A DNA stretch of 64,000 bases from Prorocentrum cordatum (lineage: Eukaryota > Sar > Dinophyceae > Prorocentrales > Prorocentraceae). The stretch spans positions 1 to 64,000 of the forward strand of contig CAUYUJ010020157.1 in NCBI GenBank assembly GCA_963575745.1, read 5' to 3'. The notes beneath the pieces were generated by a model, which was not told where the DNA came from, ran no database searches, and saw only the letters and a program-made list of their open reading frames with translations. Position numbers and translations under genes: made by a program. Below, one piece after another: positions 30,300 through 40,088 of the stretch (position 1 is the stretch's first letter; each line of letters starts with the position of its first letter).

Positions 30300-31928
30300 G
30301 CGCTGATCGCTCCACGTCGGCCAGACCTGCGCCACTGGCGGCGCTCGAGCTCGCACGCCCGAGCCGGCGCCGGCCGCCGCGCCGGCGCGGCGCGAGCCCG
30401 CCGCAGCCCCAGGAGCTCCAGGGAGGCCCAGCTGACTGTCAGGGCAGAGCTAGTGGACGCGGCAACGATTCGCAGAGCAGGTTCAGCAAGAGACGAAGGC
30501 TCCTTGGACCTGATCCTGTTTCTCACGGGTGCTTTTCCTCATCCTGGAGACGTGGTTCCTCCTCCGATTCGACAGCAGGGCATGGAACACGTTGTTCTCC
30601 AGTATTTCCAGGAAGGGTTCGAGGAGGCTGGGATTGCTTTCGCGGGTCCTGAGTCTTTGAGCTTCTCTCGGCACATTTTCCTCGATGGCAGTTGTTTCAA
30701 ATCGGCAATAAAAGAATTGTCCCGAGCAGGCTGGGGTTTCGTGAGGACTTCGGACCAGGGGGCTCTGCTGGGATGGTGTTACGGCCCCGTTTGGTCCCAC
30801 TTCCCGCAGACTCCGCAAGCGGGGGAATTCGCTTCTTTCGCTGCTGCGGGCGTTAACCTAGATGACAAGGCCTCTCTGTATTCGGATTGCGCCAGTGTTG
30901 TTTCGGCTTGTGCCCGGGACGCCCAGGACCGCCTCTCTGGCAAACGGGCCTATGCCGGCTCAGTCTTGGAAGGGTTCTCCGGCGCCTCGGGAAAAATCGA
31001 CACTGTCATCAAAGTCGCGGCTCACAAGGAGCTCGACGAGGCTGGAATCTCGGATGTTGAATATTTCAAAAGACGCGGGAACCAGCACGCCGATACAGCG
31101 GCCAAGTTGGGAGCCGCGCTGCACCCTGCCCCTGGCCCCGATGTCCAGGACACCATCAATTTTTATATTAAGACCAGCAAAGCGGTAATTCGCTTGGCCA
31201 CGAAGCTTCTCCCACTGTGGCCAAAGTGCGATTTGTCTACCGCCCAGTACTTGAAGCCAGATCCTCGGCCCAAGGCCTCCAGTGTCATGGAACACGATTG
31301 GGCCTGGCAAGGAGAATACTGGCAATGCAATGTGTGCCTTAGGGGTACCAGGGCGGAAGTCATACCTAGCGCTCGCTCTATCCAGTCGGCCAAACCTGCC
31401 CCTGGGAGGTGCGCGGGTCTGCCCAAGCTCACCCCGTCTCTGCTGTCGGAGATGGGTCACAAATGCGCTCTCGTGGATTGCTCTGATGGTTAATTTCTCT
31501 GTATCTGTTTGCGGTGCCACTTCTATAGCACGGGTGGCCGTGTTAAGAAGCTCGGAGAGCCCTGCAATGGACGCGAAGATCCAGGGGCGGGCAGGACCGC
31601 CTGGAAATATTTTTGTGCAGGGAGGCACCCTCAGGAGAGGAAGCGTGCCAAGAATGTCAAGTTTCTCCCTTCCCCTTGGACGCCTCCCTTTTTCGGCTGC
31701 GTCCCGGAGCCCACTCCCGGAACAGCTGCCTCGTCTTCCAGCGGGCCTCCGCCACTGCCAGGGTGCCAGCACACGACTGGTGTCCTACCCGGCCAGCCTG
31801 CCCCAGCGGCGCCGTCCACCCCTGATGAGGGCGTAACGCTCCGTCGAGTCTCTGTTTCATTGCGGCTCCAGGCTGCAGCTGGCGCCGTCGCGAATCACAG
31901 CGGTGGAAATAGTGTTGACTCCGACTAA
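30300..31928 (+). pseudogene. Non-LTR retrotransposon (LINE-type) 3' part: RNase H plus zinc-finger region, one in-frame stop
   Basis: The frame is open from about 30,360 and is read here from GTG at 30,453. Counting from that codon, the ribonuclease H domain spans about residues 74-222. It has the expected acidic set: Asp78 (FLDGS), Glu125 (QAGEFASF), Asp145 (YSDC) and Asp214 (GNQHADTAAK). This enzyme degrades RNA in the RNA/DNA hybrid during retrotransposition. Cys292-x2-Cys295 begins a cysteine-rich part. TAA at 31,491-31,493 interrupts the frame, but the same frame stays open to 31,928 and continues with ICLRCHFYSTGG...LGEPCNG, the rest of that cysteine-rich region. No reverse transcriptase motif (Y/F-x-D-D) lies upstream, so this is a 5'-truncated copy, as is usual for LINEs. 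The RNase H assignment is firm. Dinoflagellate LINE origin comes from family memory. Confidence 0.85.
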
Positions 31929-32175
31929 TTCGTTTGTACTGGCAAGTTTGGCCCCCGTCTGACTCCTGGAGGCCATCGTAGATCCTTGAAAGGTTATCAA
32001 TCCCACTTAGTGGGATAGCGGCCTTTAGCAATGTTGTGATCACGTGCGTCTAATGTCATGCATTGCAGCAACATGTTCTTAACGCAGTAGAACATGTTGG
32101 CGTCAGGGGCAGCAGTAGTGATGAGCTGCATGGAGTGCAGGAGTGATCAATCCCACAAAGTGGGATAGCGGATGG
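31929..32175 (+). other. Downstream region of the LINE relic with three hairpins
   Basis: Hairpin 1, 31,989-32,026: AAAGG...ATCCCACTTAGTGGGAT...CCTTT, an outer and an inner stem. Hairpin 2, 32,069-32,099: CAACATGTTCT/AGAACATGTTG, 11 bp and perfect. Hairpin 3, 32,145-32,171: ATCCCACAAAGTGGGAT, nearly the same as hairpin 1 and also followed by AGCGG. LINE 3' ends often carry a stem-loop recognised by the reverse transcriptase; that role here is an inference. Confidence 0.5.
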
Positions 32176-32343
32176 TTGCACTTCTTCGGCGAAATCTGGG
32201 GGATGCCAGCCCATCCTCGGTGCAGTGTTCTTGACCTTTGCTCTGCCATGCTGTGCGGTGCGTGAGGCATAGCACAGCACATTGGCCGAGTCTCCCCAGG
32301 TCAGCTGACTGCTGCCTTGTAAGCGTTGCGGTGAAAAAAAAAA

Positions 32344-32400
32344 CTCCTCCTCCTCCTCCTCCTCCTCCTCCTCCTCCTCCTCCTCCTCCTCCTCCTCCTC
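32344..32400. repeat. (CTC)n tract
   Basis: A clean run of about 19 CTC units that directly borders the 90-bp array. Confidence 0.95.
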
Positions 32401-32404
32401 ATAT

Positions 32405-33535
32405 GTGCCGCGGGGCTCCTTATAGGACCACGATCCTCGTGAGGGGTGTACCGAAATGGGCGCGGCGCCGCCATGCAACCCCTGCCACTGGAGCCTTCTG
32501 TGGAGTTCCCCATGGGGCCATGATCCTCGTGAGAGGTGAACTGGAATGGGTGCGGCGCCGGCAAGCACCCCCTGCCACTTGAGCCTTCTGTGGAGCTCCC
32601 CATGGGGCCATGATCCTCGTGAGAAGTGTACCAAAATGAGTGCGGCGCCGCCATGCAAACCCTGCCGCTGGAGCCTTCTGTCAAGCTCCCTACGGGGCCA
32701 CGATCCTCGTGAAAGGTGAACCGACAAGGGCAAGGCGCCGCCATGCAACCCCTGCCCCTGGAGTCTTCTGTGGAACTCCTCACGGGACCACGATCCTCGT
32801 GAAACGTGAACCGAAATGGGCGCGGCGCCGCCATGCCCCCCCCTGCCACTTGAGCCTTCTGTGGAGCTCCCTACGGGGCCACGATCCTCGCGCGGCGCAA
32901 ACCGACATGGGTGCGGCGCCGCCATGCAACACCTGCCACTGGAGCCTTCTGTCGAGCTCCCTACGGGGCCACAATCCTGTTGCGGCGTAATCCGACATGG
33001 GTGCGGCGCCGCCATGCAAGCCTTGCCACTGTGGAGCTCCCTACGGGGCCACGACCCTTGTGGAGGGTGAACCGAAATGGGTGAGGCACCGCCACACAAC
33101 CTCTGTCACTGGAGTCTTCTGTGGAGCTCCCTATGGGGCCACGACCCTTGAGGGTGAACCGAAATGGGTGCGGCGCCGCCATGCAACCCCTGCCACTGGA
33201 GCCTTCTGTGGAGCTCCCTACGGGTCCACCCACGGTTCTCGTGAGGGGTGAGCCGAAATGGGTGCGGTGCCGCCATGCAACCCCTGCCACTGGAAGGTTC
33301 TGTGGAGCTCCCCGCGGGACCACGATCCTCGCAAGAGGTGAACCGAAATGGGTGACGCGCCGCCAGGCAACCCCTGCCACTGGAGCCTTCTGTGGAGCTC
33401 CCTACGGGGCCACGATCCTCGTGCGGCGGAAACTGACATGGGTGCGGCGCCGCCATGCATCCCCTGCCACTGGAGCCTTCTGTTAACCTCCTTACGGGGC
33501 TGCGATCCTTGTGAAGGGGTGTTCCGAAATGGGTG
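32405..33535. repeat. 90-bp tandem repeat array (about 12 units)
   Basis: Each unit holds GTGGAGCTCCCTACGGGGCC, ACGATCCTCGTG, GAACCGAAATGGGTGCGGCG and CCGCCATGCAACCCCTGCCA. GAGCTCCC landmarks step by 90 bp. A few units have small deletions near 33,020 and 33,145. Because 90 is a multiple of three, repeated 30-residue frames appear on both strands. I treat the array as a minisatellite, not as a gene. A diverged sister array is at 60.7-61.2 kb. Confidence 0.9.
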
Positions 33536-33583
33536 CGAAGGAGGAGGAGGAGGACGAGGAGGAGGAGGAGGAGGAGGAGACGC
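33536..33583. repeat. (GAG)n tract
   Basis: A purine tract at the right edge of the 90-bp array, opposite in polarity to the CTC tract at its left edge. Confidence 0.9.
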
Positions 33584-33814
33584 GGGGACTGCCCCTTCAA
33601 AACGAGGACCCAACGCCACAGGATGGTTGGGAGCAACCGAAAATCACGCCCGGGATCCCGAGCCCCATCTTCGCGCGCAGCTTCCCGAGCCAGACAGATA
33701 GGTGAGGGCCCCTGGGCCCGCATCTGGGCGAAGTCGCCTGGCGCGGAAAAGTGGGACGCCAAGATCTCGAGATGTTCCTCCCCTGGCCGTCTTTTCGGGG
33801 GTGGGTGGGAGGCT

Positions 33815-33890
33815 CCTCCTCCCCCTCCTCCTACTCCTCCTCCTCCTCCGCCTCCTCCGCCTCCTCCTCCTCCTCCTCCTCCTCGGGTCC
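33815..33890. repeat. (CTC)n tract
   Basis: About 70 bp. The flanks 33,584-33,814 and 33,891-34,060 are GC-rich with no gene seen. Confidence 0.85.
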
Positions 33891-34060
33891 TCGTGGTCGC
33901 GGAGGACGACACCGAGCCGTTCGACTGGGAGCCCGCCGAGTCCGCGCGGCGCAGCGCGGGCCTGGCGCCGCCAGGCCGTGCCCACGGGGGGCAGCGACGG
34001 GGGGAGGCGGCTCGGGCATGGGGAGGGACAGCGACCTCGAATTATGCTGTTCCCGTCGTG

Positions 34061-34197
34061 CTGGAGGACCACATCCCAGAAGTAAGCTCGAGCACCCGGT
34101 CGAGTGTCGAGACAGGGCCGAAGCGGCGTCAAACGAGTGCCTCCCAGGGCCCGGCACGCGAGGGCCCTCCCATTTTGGGGACGTTCCTGGTGCTCGA
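34061..34197. repeat. Family I element, copy 2, right end cut
   Basis: GGAGGACCACATCCCAGAAG then CTCGAGCACC at the left. At the right it stops at GTTCCTGGTGCTCGAT, where a family C element begins, so the last part of the arm is missing. Confidence 0.6.
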
Positions 34198-34369
34198 TTG
34201 GGGATGGACAGACCCCCCTTTAGTAAAACGTGGTTTAGTGAAAACGGACTGAGGCCCAGACCTGGCGGGCGCGAGCCTGGAACATGACGGCCACGGCACC
34301 CTCTCGAGAACCGACAACGGGCAATTCACCAATCGACGTGTCACTGTTGGGGGCTCTGTCCACCCCCGA
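34198..34369. mobile_element. Family C MITE-like element, copy 5
   Basis: GGGGATGGACAGACCCCCCT ... GGGGGCTCTGTCCACCCCCG. Nearly identical to the 29.0-kb copy and directly abuts the cut family I element. Confidence 0.75.
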
Positions 34370-34414
34370 CTCTGAGCCTCCGACACGGCTCACGGTGACG
34401 CGGGCCGCCTCCGC

Positions 34415-34550
34415 TACGAGGATAGGAGGAGGATAGGAGGAGGGTAGGAGGAGGGTAGGAGGAGGGTAGGAGGAGGGTAGGAGGAGGATTGGAGGAGGAG
34501 AGGAGGAGGAGAGGAGGAGAGGAGGAGGAGAGGAGGAGGAGAGGCCTCGA
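34415..34550. repeat. GGATAGGA / GAGGAGGA tract
   Basis: GGTAGGAGGA units pass into GAGGAGGAGA. Confidence 0.85.
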
Positions 34551-34770
34551 AACTCCTTCTGGTGGCCAAGGCCGGAGCAGGCCGGAACATCACAGGCCTC
34601 GGACGGGCCGCGCCCCGCCGAGAGGGCGGCGGCGCCGGGCCTCCGAGAGCGAGTGCGCACGCGGGGGCCCCTGGGCAGGCTCGGGGGGCCCTCGGGCACC
34701 CGTCGGCGAGGCACGGTCGAGGCGTCCCCCCCGGGTGCCTGCCCCCCCCCCATCCTTGCCCCTGGGTTAT

Positions 34771-34965
34771 TCGGGAGCGGCCAAGAGGGGGGCGTCCAAG
34801 AGGGGGGAGTGCGAATCATGGCCGGCGGCACGTGCGCGGCCCCGCGGGGGGGCCAGGGCCGTAACGAAGTAAGAAGAGGCGCCTTGAGATCTGGGGAGAT
34901 ATCATGGCCCCCGCCATGATATCCACCCCCCCCCCAGTCATCACCCCCCTCTTTTCCGCCCCCGA
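34771..34965. mobile_element. Family H element, copy 2
   Basis: TCGGGAGCGGCCAAGAGGGG and CCCCTCTTTTCCGCCCCCGA are inverted ends. The interior has CATGGCCGGCGGCACGTGCG and GATATCATGGCCCCCGCCAT. No clear target duplication can be seen for this copy. Confidence 0.7.
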
Positions 34966-34984
34966 GTTCTGTTGCTCCCATCGT

Positions 34985-35192
34985 ACTTACTTGAGGACCC
35001 CATCCCGGAAACAGTGTCGAGCACCCAAGAGAAGTGTCGGAGGAGTGTCGGAAGAGCGTCGGAAGAGTGTCGGAGCAGCGTCGGGCGAGCGGCGCCCAGG
35101 GGCCCGGGCACGCGAGAAGCCTCGAGCTTCGGTCGTTCTGCTCGTGCTCGAGACGCTTTCTGGTGATCGAGGCGAAAGTGGGCTGGGGCATC
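34985..35192. mobile_element. Family I element, copy 3
   Basis: TTGAGGACCCCATCCCGGAA, a run of GTGTCGGA-AGAG units, then CTCGTGCTCGAGACGCTTTC and TGGTGATCGAGGCGAAAGTG. The arms are more diverged than in copy 1. Confidence 0.6.
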
Positions 35193-35284
35193 ATTATACC
35201 CTTGGGTCCATCACTGCTCCCTGCTCCTCCATCACTACTCCCTCCCTCCCTGGAGAGGGGCCTCCCCCCTCCTCCCTTGGGGGC

Positions 35285-35532
35285 GGAGGGCGAGGAGGAG
35301 GAAGAAGGAGAACGGGTGAGGAGGAGGCGGAGGAGGAGGGAAAGGGTGAGGAGGAGGAGGAGGAGGAGGAGGAGGGAGGAAGAGGGAGGGGGAGGAGGAG
35401 GAGGAGGAGGAGGAGGAGGAGGAGGAGGAGGAGGAGGAGGAGGAGAGGAGGAGGAGGAGGAGGAGGAGGAGGAGGAGGAGGAGGAGGAGGAGGAGGAGGA
35501 GGAGGAGGAGGAGGAGGAGGAGGAAGGAGGAC
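35285..35532. repeat. (GAG)n purine tract
   Basis: About 245 bp, the cleanest and one of the longest tracts here. Its poly-Glu, poly-Gly and poly-Arg frames are artefacts. Confidence 0.95.
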
Positions 35533-35538
35533 GAGTAG

Positions 35539-36250
35539 CACTGGGCGCAGGCTATCAGAGCTGGAAAAGTCCTGGCAGTGGTTGCCGGGCTGCCCTGCGA
35601 GACGTGGTGCTCCTCGCGGTGGCATGCGCTGGAGGGACGGGCACCACGCCCCCTGCGCACAATGACGCTGCCATGGGGTATACAGGAGGCCACCATGAGC
35701 GAGATGCAGCAGGTGGCACTCGGGAACCAGCTGTACCGCACGGCCATCTACCTGATCCTGCTGGGCCTTCCCCTCCAGGTCTCCGCGATCCTGGAGCACC
35801 CAGCCCCAGCTGTTTGGTGCCCACAGGCGCCGAGCAGTTGGCACCAACCAGAAGTCCGATGGCTGGCTGGGCTACCACAAGCTGAGATCCTGTATCTGGA
35901 CCAATGCCAGTTCGGGCAACTAGCCCAGAAGCCGACGCAGCTGCTGACCGTGAACCTGCCAGAACCGGGACGTGAGCTGGCGGCACATCCAGGAGGGCCC
36001 AGGTGCAGGCACACATCCCACCGCGGTGTATACGGCAGGGACGGGCGCGGAGGATGGCGGACGGCACCGCTCAAGGAGTGTCCTCCGCAGATGTGCCGCG
36101 CCATGGCGGCGGCTCTGTATGCCAGGTGGGGGGCAATTACAGCAGGAGAGGCGCCATGGCCCGACGCGGACGAAGACCAGTACCTGCAATTCTACTCCCC
36201 CCTCGACCCCTACCAGCTCGAGGAGGCAGAAGCGGGACACGACTGCTGCA
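35539..36250 (+). pseudogene. Retroelement-type methyltransferase-like fragment
   Basis: The frame opens after TAG at 35,536-35,538, right behind the GAG tract, so its N-terminus is lost. Signatures in order: LPCETW with nearby RPLR, LGNQLYR, LEHPAPAVWCPQAPSSW, LDQCQFGQLAQKPTQLL, HTSHRGVYGR, TAPLKECPPQMCRAMA and FYSPLDPY...GHDC. The Pro-Cys dipeptide followed by an E-H-P motif resembles motifs IV and VI of cytosine-C5 methyltransferases, where the Cys is catalytic. From memory, this exact block is common in dinoflagellate retroelements that also carry recombinase or reverse transcriptase domains; none is seen downstream. Whether it methylates anything is unknown. The frame runs on to about 36,357, but the conserved part ends near 36,250. 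Confidence 0.6.
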
Positions 36251-36711
36251 GGGCGGACTGGGCCCACCGCCGCCAAAGCGCTGATGACCAAGGGCGCCTC
36301 ACGCATCCAGACGGCGCACCACAGGATCAAGCACCTCGTGCCCCTGGAGGCGGATGAGCAGCTCATGCGGGCGGGCCGCCACCGAGGTGGAAGGTGGCGG
36401 CCCGAGATCGACGAGGCTCCCCGACGCACCCAGCGCGGGGAGCCGCTACATCACACCCTGAGTGCGTCCCAGGGGCCTCGACAGGCGGGGGTCCTGTCCC
36501 GCTTGGGTCCCGGGGTGCCGCTTGCTCCCTCGGCCCCGTTCCATTCTGTCCCGTTCGAATATTTGATTTTCCTCTGCTCTCCTCTCCTCCTGGGGGCCGA
36601 GATTCTTTTAGCCGCCGCCGCCGTCGAAGCCAGGGGGGGCGGGGCGCGCCCGTCTGGCGCGCGGGGAGGCGGTGAGACGCTGTGTTTAGCGCGAAACGTC
36701 AGAAACGTCAG
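36251..36711. other. Sequence after the methyltransferase-like fragment, no gene assigned
   Basis: A +2-frame stretch at about 36,270-36,450 (ALMTKGASRIQTAHHRIKHL) is mixed in composition and may be a frameshifted continuation of the preceding protein. I cannot confirm it. Confidence 0.3.
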
Positions 36712-36822
36712 GGAGGACGAGGAGGGAGGACGAGGAGGGAGGAGGGAGGAGGAGGGAGGAGGAGGGAGGAGGAGGGAGGAGGAGGGAGGAGGAGGGAGGA
36801 GGAGGGAGGAGGAGGGAGTTCT
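36712..36822. repeat. (GGAGGGAGGA)n tract
   Basis: A regular 9-10 bp purine repeat. Confidence 0.9.
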
Positions 36823-36949
36823 GAACCCGTAGGCCCGCTGCGCTGGGGGGCCGTGGCCCCCACCGCCAGGGGAGGGGCGGGGTCGGGGAGCGGCGGCGGG
36901 GGCCTGTCTCCGCCGGCGCCCCCCCCGCGGCGGGAGCGGACGCCTCCCA

Positions 36950-37115
36950 GGGGCTCTTCGCGTTGCGCGTCGCGCGGCGCGAAGCGCGACGTGCGCATAG
37001 CTCCGCGCTCTCGCGCCGCCTCCCAGGGAAGACGAGAGCAGGACGAGGAGGGATCGGAGCCGAAGCGCGGAGCGCGGAGCGCGAATGACTTCGCGCCCTC
37101 GAGGGGGCCCTTGCG
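36950..37115. repeat. Family S GCGC block, second copy
   Basis: TTGCGCGTCGCGCGGCGCGA ... GGAGCGCGAATGACTTCGCG, with AGGACGAGGAGGGATCGGAG between, as at 24.96-25.13 kb. Confidence 0.55.
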
Positions 37116-37159
37116 TTCCCGGCCCCCGGGTGTGGCTGCGGACGTCGCGGAGGCCCGAA

Positions 37160-37350
37160 GTGAGTACGCAACCACAAAAATGAGCACGATGCCCGGCAAC
37201 ACATGTCGTCCCAAACCGACCGTGGCCGCTGCCGAGAGCGGCGGCCTTCTGTCTCGAGTGGACAACGACTGCGGCGACGCCTACAACGAACCCTGCTTAC
37301 AATTAGCAAGAACTGGCGTTGGACTTGTACCCATTGTTTCCGCACCTACT
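37160..37350. repeat. Family D element, copy 3 (diverged)
   Basis: ATGAGCACGATGCCCGGCAA, ACCGACCGTGGCCGCTGC and TGGCGTTGGACTTGTACCCA line up with the copies at 11.4 and 49.1 kb. Confidence 0.55.
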
Positions 37351-38030
37351 TCGATCGTCCCGAGATATGGCGGGTTCCGAAAACCCTAAACCCAAAACCG
37401 AGCCATATCTTGGGAAGCCGATTCCTACTTCCGCTGGCCTCTGGCGGCCTTCCGCCGCCTTCCGCCGAGCATGAGATATCAACTCCTCCGATACTCGAAG
37501 GCGAGGCCTTCTCTGGAGCGCCCCATGAGGGCGTGGGAGCGGTGGATGTGGATGGCGCGCCCTCTCTGTCCCCTCGCATGGTCATGGCCGCGGTGGTTTT
37601 CGGGCCACAACTCGGGCCTCTGGCGGCCGCTCGGGACGATCACGGCACCCCCAAAACGCCCTGGACGAGGCGCAGACTATGGAACCAACCCCAAATTTCG
37701 AAAACGTCTGTAACACATTGGGAAATGGGAGACTCTTACGAACGCTTTCGGGAACGTGCAATGCCCTCAATAGAGAGCAAGGAATCCACCCCCATAACAA
37801 GTACCCGGACAAGCGAAGCCGTGCAGCAAACGCGCCTAAAGATGGCAGGGCTGTTTAGTAAACGCCCAGAGCGTTCAGTTAGCGCCAATTGTCAGGATCT
37901 GGGTGGTTTCCCTCCCTTGAACCAATGCTGCCCCTGGACATCCACCACTCCTCGAGACCCCAGGGGCACGACTCCGAAGCGGCGGCTTTGAGGAGCAACG
38001 ATCGGGGGGGAACGGCCAAAGGAGGGAACG
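37351..38030. other. No recognisable gene
   Basis: Mixed-composition sequence. The 262-codon plus frame 37,203-37,991 has no domain and partly overlaps the family D repeat. Confidence 0.35.
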
Positions 38031-38034
38031 TCGA

Positions 38035-38165
38035 CCTGGAAGCGGCGATACATCGCCGATTGATCGGCGATAGGCCCCCGATGACAGATCCCAATGCAAT
38101 GTTCCTGGGCGGGGCTGGGGTGGCTATCCGACCCCTATCGGCGATCGGCGGGCGATTATGAAGCA
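38035..38165. repeat. ATCGCCGAT/ATCGGCGAT palindrome cluster
   Basis: GGCGATACATCGCCGATTGA, TCGGCGATAGGCCCCCGATG and CCTATCGGCGATCGGCGGGC. The ends are loosely inverted, so it may be a foldback element. Confidence 0.5.
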
Positions 38166-38197
38166 ACGCATTCCCACCTGAGCCCATCCCCCCTATC

Positions 38198-38368
38198 TCG
38201 GCGGTGGACAAGCCTCCCTGTAGCAAACCTCCCTTTAGGGAAAACGGCCTAGAACCGACACCGACGGACCTAGACCCGCATAAACAACGGCCGCGACGCC
38301 CTCTCGCGAACCGAAAACGGCCAATTCACTAATCGACGTGTCAGGGTAGGAGGTCTGTCCACCTCCGA
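38198..38368. mobile_element. Family C MITE-like element, copy 6
   Basis: TCGGCGGTGGACAAGCCTCC and, inverted, GGAGGTCTGTCCACCTCCGA. CTATC precedes the element and follows it directly, a possible target duplication. Confidence 0.8.
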
Positions 38369-38400
38369 CTATCTCGAGGAGCGAAACTCTGCAAAGCCTC

Positions 38401-38555
38401 AGCGCTCGGAGGTCCGCGCGGGAGTCCTCGGATCGGCGCCGGGACACTCCTCCCCGGCGCGCGGAGTGCGCCGGGGGGCAGCGCTGGAAGCGCCGCCAGG
38501 TGGGGCGTCCGCGCCGACCTCCGAAAGTGCACGTTCGTGTCATTGGTTGTCCCCC
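38401..38555. repeat. Family A palindromic element, copy at 38.5 kb
   Basis: GCTCGGAGGTCCGCGCGGGA ... CCGCGCCGACCTCCGA around CCGGCGCGCGGAGTGCGCCG. It ends with a worn GTCATTGGTTGTCCCCC. Confidence 0.65.
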
Positions 38556-38694
38556 GGCGATCGTTGCCCCCGGGGGCGCGGGCACGCCGTGGCTCGGCGG
38601 TGCCAAGATGGGGTCCTGCGGGGTGGGGCCCCAAGGAGGAGGTGCCTCTGGCAGTGCAGGTAGCTCGACCCCTTGGACCCCTCCCTAACTTTAA

Positions 38695-38882
38695 GTCGGG
38701 CCTGTCCCCCTACAGGGGGATTTCCGACGAAAAATGAAAAAATACCCCCCCAAAGAAAAACAAAAATAATCAGAGAATAGTCTGGGAACTATGTTGTTAG
38801 TATTTGTTTACCTTTTTGGGTGTATGTTTCGGGTATTTGTTAATTTTCGTCGAAAATCCCCCTGTAGGGGGACACGCCCGAC
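38695..38882. mobile_element. Family B MITE-like element (reference copy)
   Basis: GTCGGGCCTGTCCCCCTACA then GGGGGATTTCCGACGAAAAA is inverted as TTTTCGTCGAAAATCCCCCT then GTAGGGGGACACGCCCGACA, about 40 bp per arm. Interior AGTCTGGGAACTATGTTGTT. TAA lies at both flanks (TTTAA before, ATAAC after). Confidence 0.85.
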
Positions 38883-38994
38883 ATAACCCTAACTATCCTC
38901 GGGGCCCCATCGGGTGTGCGTTTTTTGTTACTGTGGGTGTCGACGTTCGGCCGAAGGGTGGGGGAGTGGGAGGGGGAAGCTCTGGGTACAGTGG

Positions 38995-39118
38995 AGACGT
39001 CAACTGATCTTCGGTGTGGGAACGTCACGCTTTCCATGGCAGAACCATAGAAACCCAAGCAATCCAGTGCACCCTGGAGGCGAGCAGGATGTTTCTTGGC
39101 ATGGGCCTCCACTGTGTA
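38995..39118. repeat. Family E repeat, copy 3
   Basis: GGGAACGTCACGCTTTCCAT, GCAGAACCATAGAAACCCAA and CACCCTGGAGGCGAGCAGGA then TGTTTCTTGGCATGGG. Confidence 0.65.
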
Positions 39119-39239
39119 GGCCGGTGCTGGTACTCCTCTGCCTCTGCCAGGCCGCGCAAGGGCAGGCTGGGGGCAAGGGGGCCGCCGAGAGCAGGACATG
39201 GTCTGCGAGGTGCACGATTTCCACCGGGGCCGTAGGCGA

Positions 39240-39474
39240 CCCGAGGAGGAGGAGGAGGGGGAAGGGGAGGAGCAGGAGGAGGGAGAGGAGGAGCAGGAGC
39301 AGGAGGAGGAGGGAAGGGGAGGAGGAGGAGGAGGAGGAGGAGGAGGAGCAGGAGGAGCAGGAGGAGGAGGAGGAGAAAGAGAAAGAGGAGGAGGAGGAGG
39401 AGGAGGAGGAGGAGGAGGAGGGGGAGGAGGAGGAGGAGGAAAAGGAGGAGGAGGAGGAAAAGGAGGAGGACGGG
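39240..39474. repeat. (GAG)n purine tract
   Basis: About 235 bp with a few CAG and AAAG interruptions. Confidence 0.95.
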
Positions 39475-39585
39475 TCGCCTAAGCCCTTTGGAGAAACCCT
39501 CCACTGCGAGGGGGGAGGGGGGGGGGGCCCGCGCCGATCGGCGAGACGATGCATAAAGATCACAGCGACCTTTGAACCACCGATT

Positions 39586-39762
39586 GCAGAAGAAGAAGCG
39601 CCACAAACCTGAACTGCTGGCGCTGCACTCGGACTGCTTGGACATGCGCTGGACCCCCCTCCCGGGCGCGTGGTGCCGCCGGGGGGGGCTGGTGCAGGGC
39701 GGATCCAAGAAATCCGCGCGGAGCGCCGAACGATGATGTGTTTTCTCTTCTTCGAGACTGGC
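39586..39762. repeat. Family A palindromic element, worn copy at 39.7 kb
   Basis: AGAAGAAGCGCCACAAACC at the left, then GATCCAAGAAATCCGCGCGG and GCGCCGAACGATGATGTGTT at the right. The right arm is well kept and the left arm degraded. Confidence 0.5.
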
Positions 39763-39779
39763 GGCCCTAGAGGACTCCT

Positions 39780-39885
39780 GGATGCGGCGATGCACTGGCG
39801 ATGCATCGGCGACGTCGACGTGAAGCAAATCGGGCTCCACATCGAGCCGCATCGCCGATGCATCGCCGATACGGAGTGATCCTCC
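39780..39885. repeat. GATGCATCGGCGA palindrome cluster
   Basis: GGCGATGCATCGGCGACGTC and ATCGCCGATGCATCGCCGAT. Same motif group as at 42.0 and 29.8 kb. Confidence 0.55.
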
Positions 39886-39918
39886 GACCCTGTCTACCCC
39901 TCTCCCATCCAGGATTGG

Positions 39919-40088
39919 GTCGGGCATGTCCCCCGACAGGGGAATCTTGAATTAAACATCAAAAACAGTCACAAAAAGAAACATAAATGGAAAAAACAAA
40001 AACAAAAAAAACAGATATCCTCTCCATGATTTGCATTTTTACATTATTTTTGAAAAAAAATAAAAAACTGTAGAGGGGCAGGCCGGAC
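39919..40088. mobile_element. Family B element, copy at 40.0 kb
   Basis: GTCGGGCATGTCCCCCGACA ... CTGTAGAGGGGCAGGCCGGA. The interior is strongly A-rich and differs from the other copies. Confidence 0.65.

Noticed and set aside
32405-33912. Repeat proteins of 30-residue units (for example the 268-codon minus frame ending at 33,106)
   Set aside because: The period of the 90-bp array is a multiple of three, so every frame repeats. No frame shows a start context or conserved non-repeat ends.
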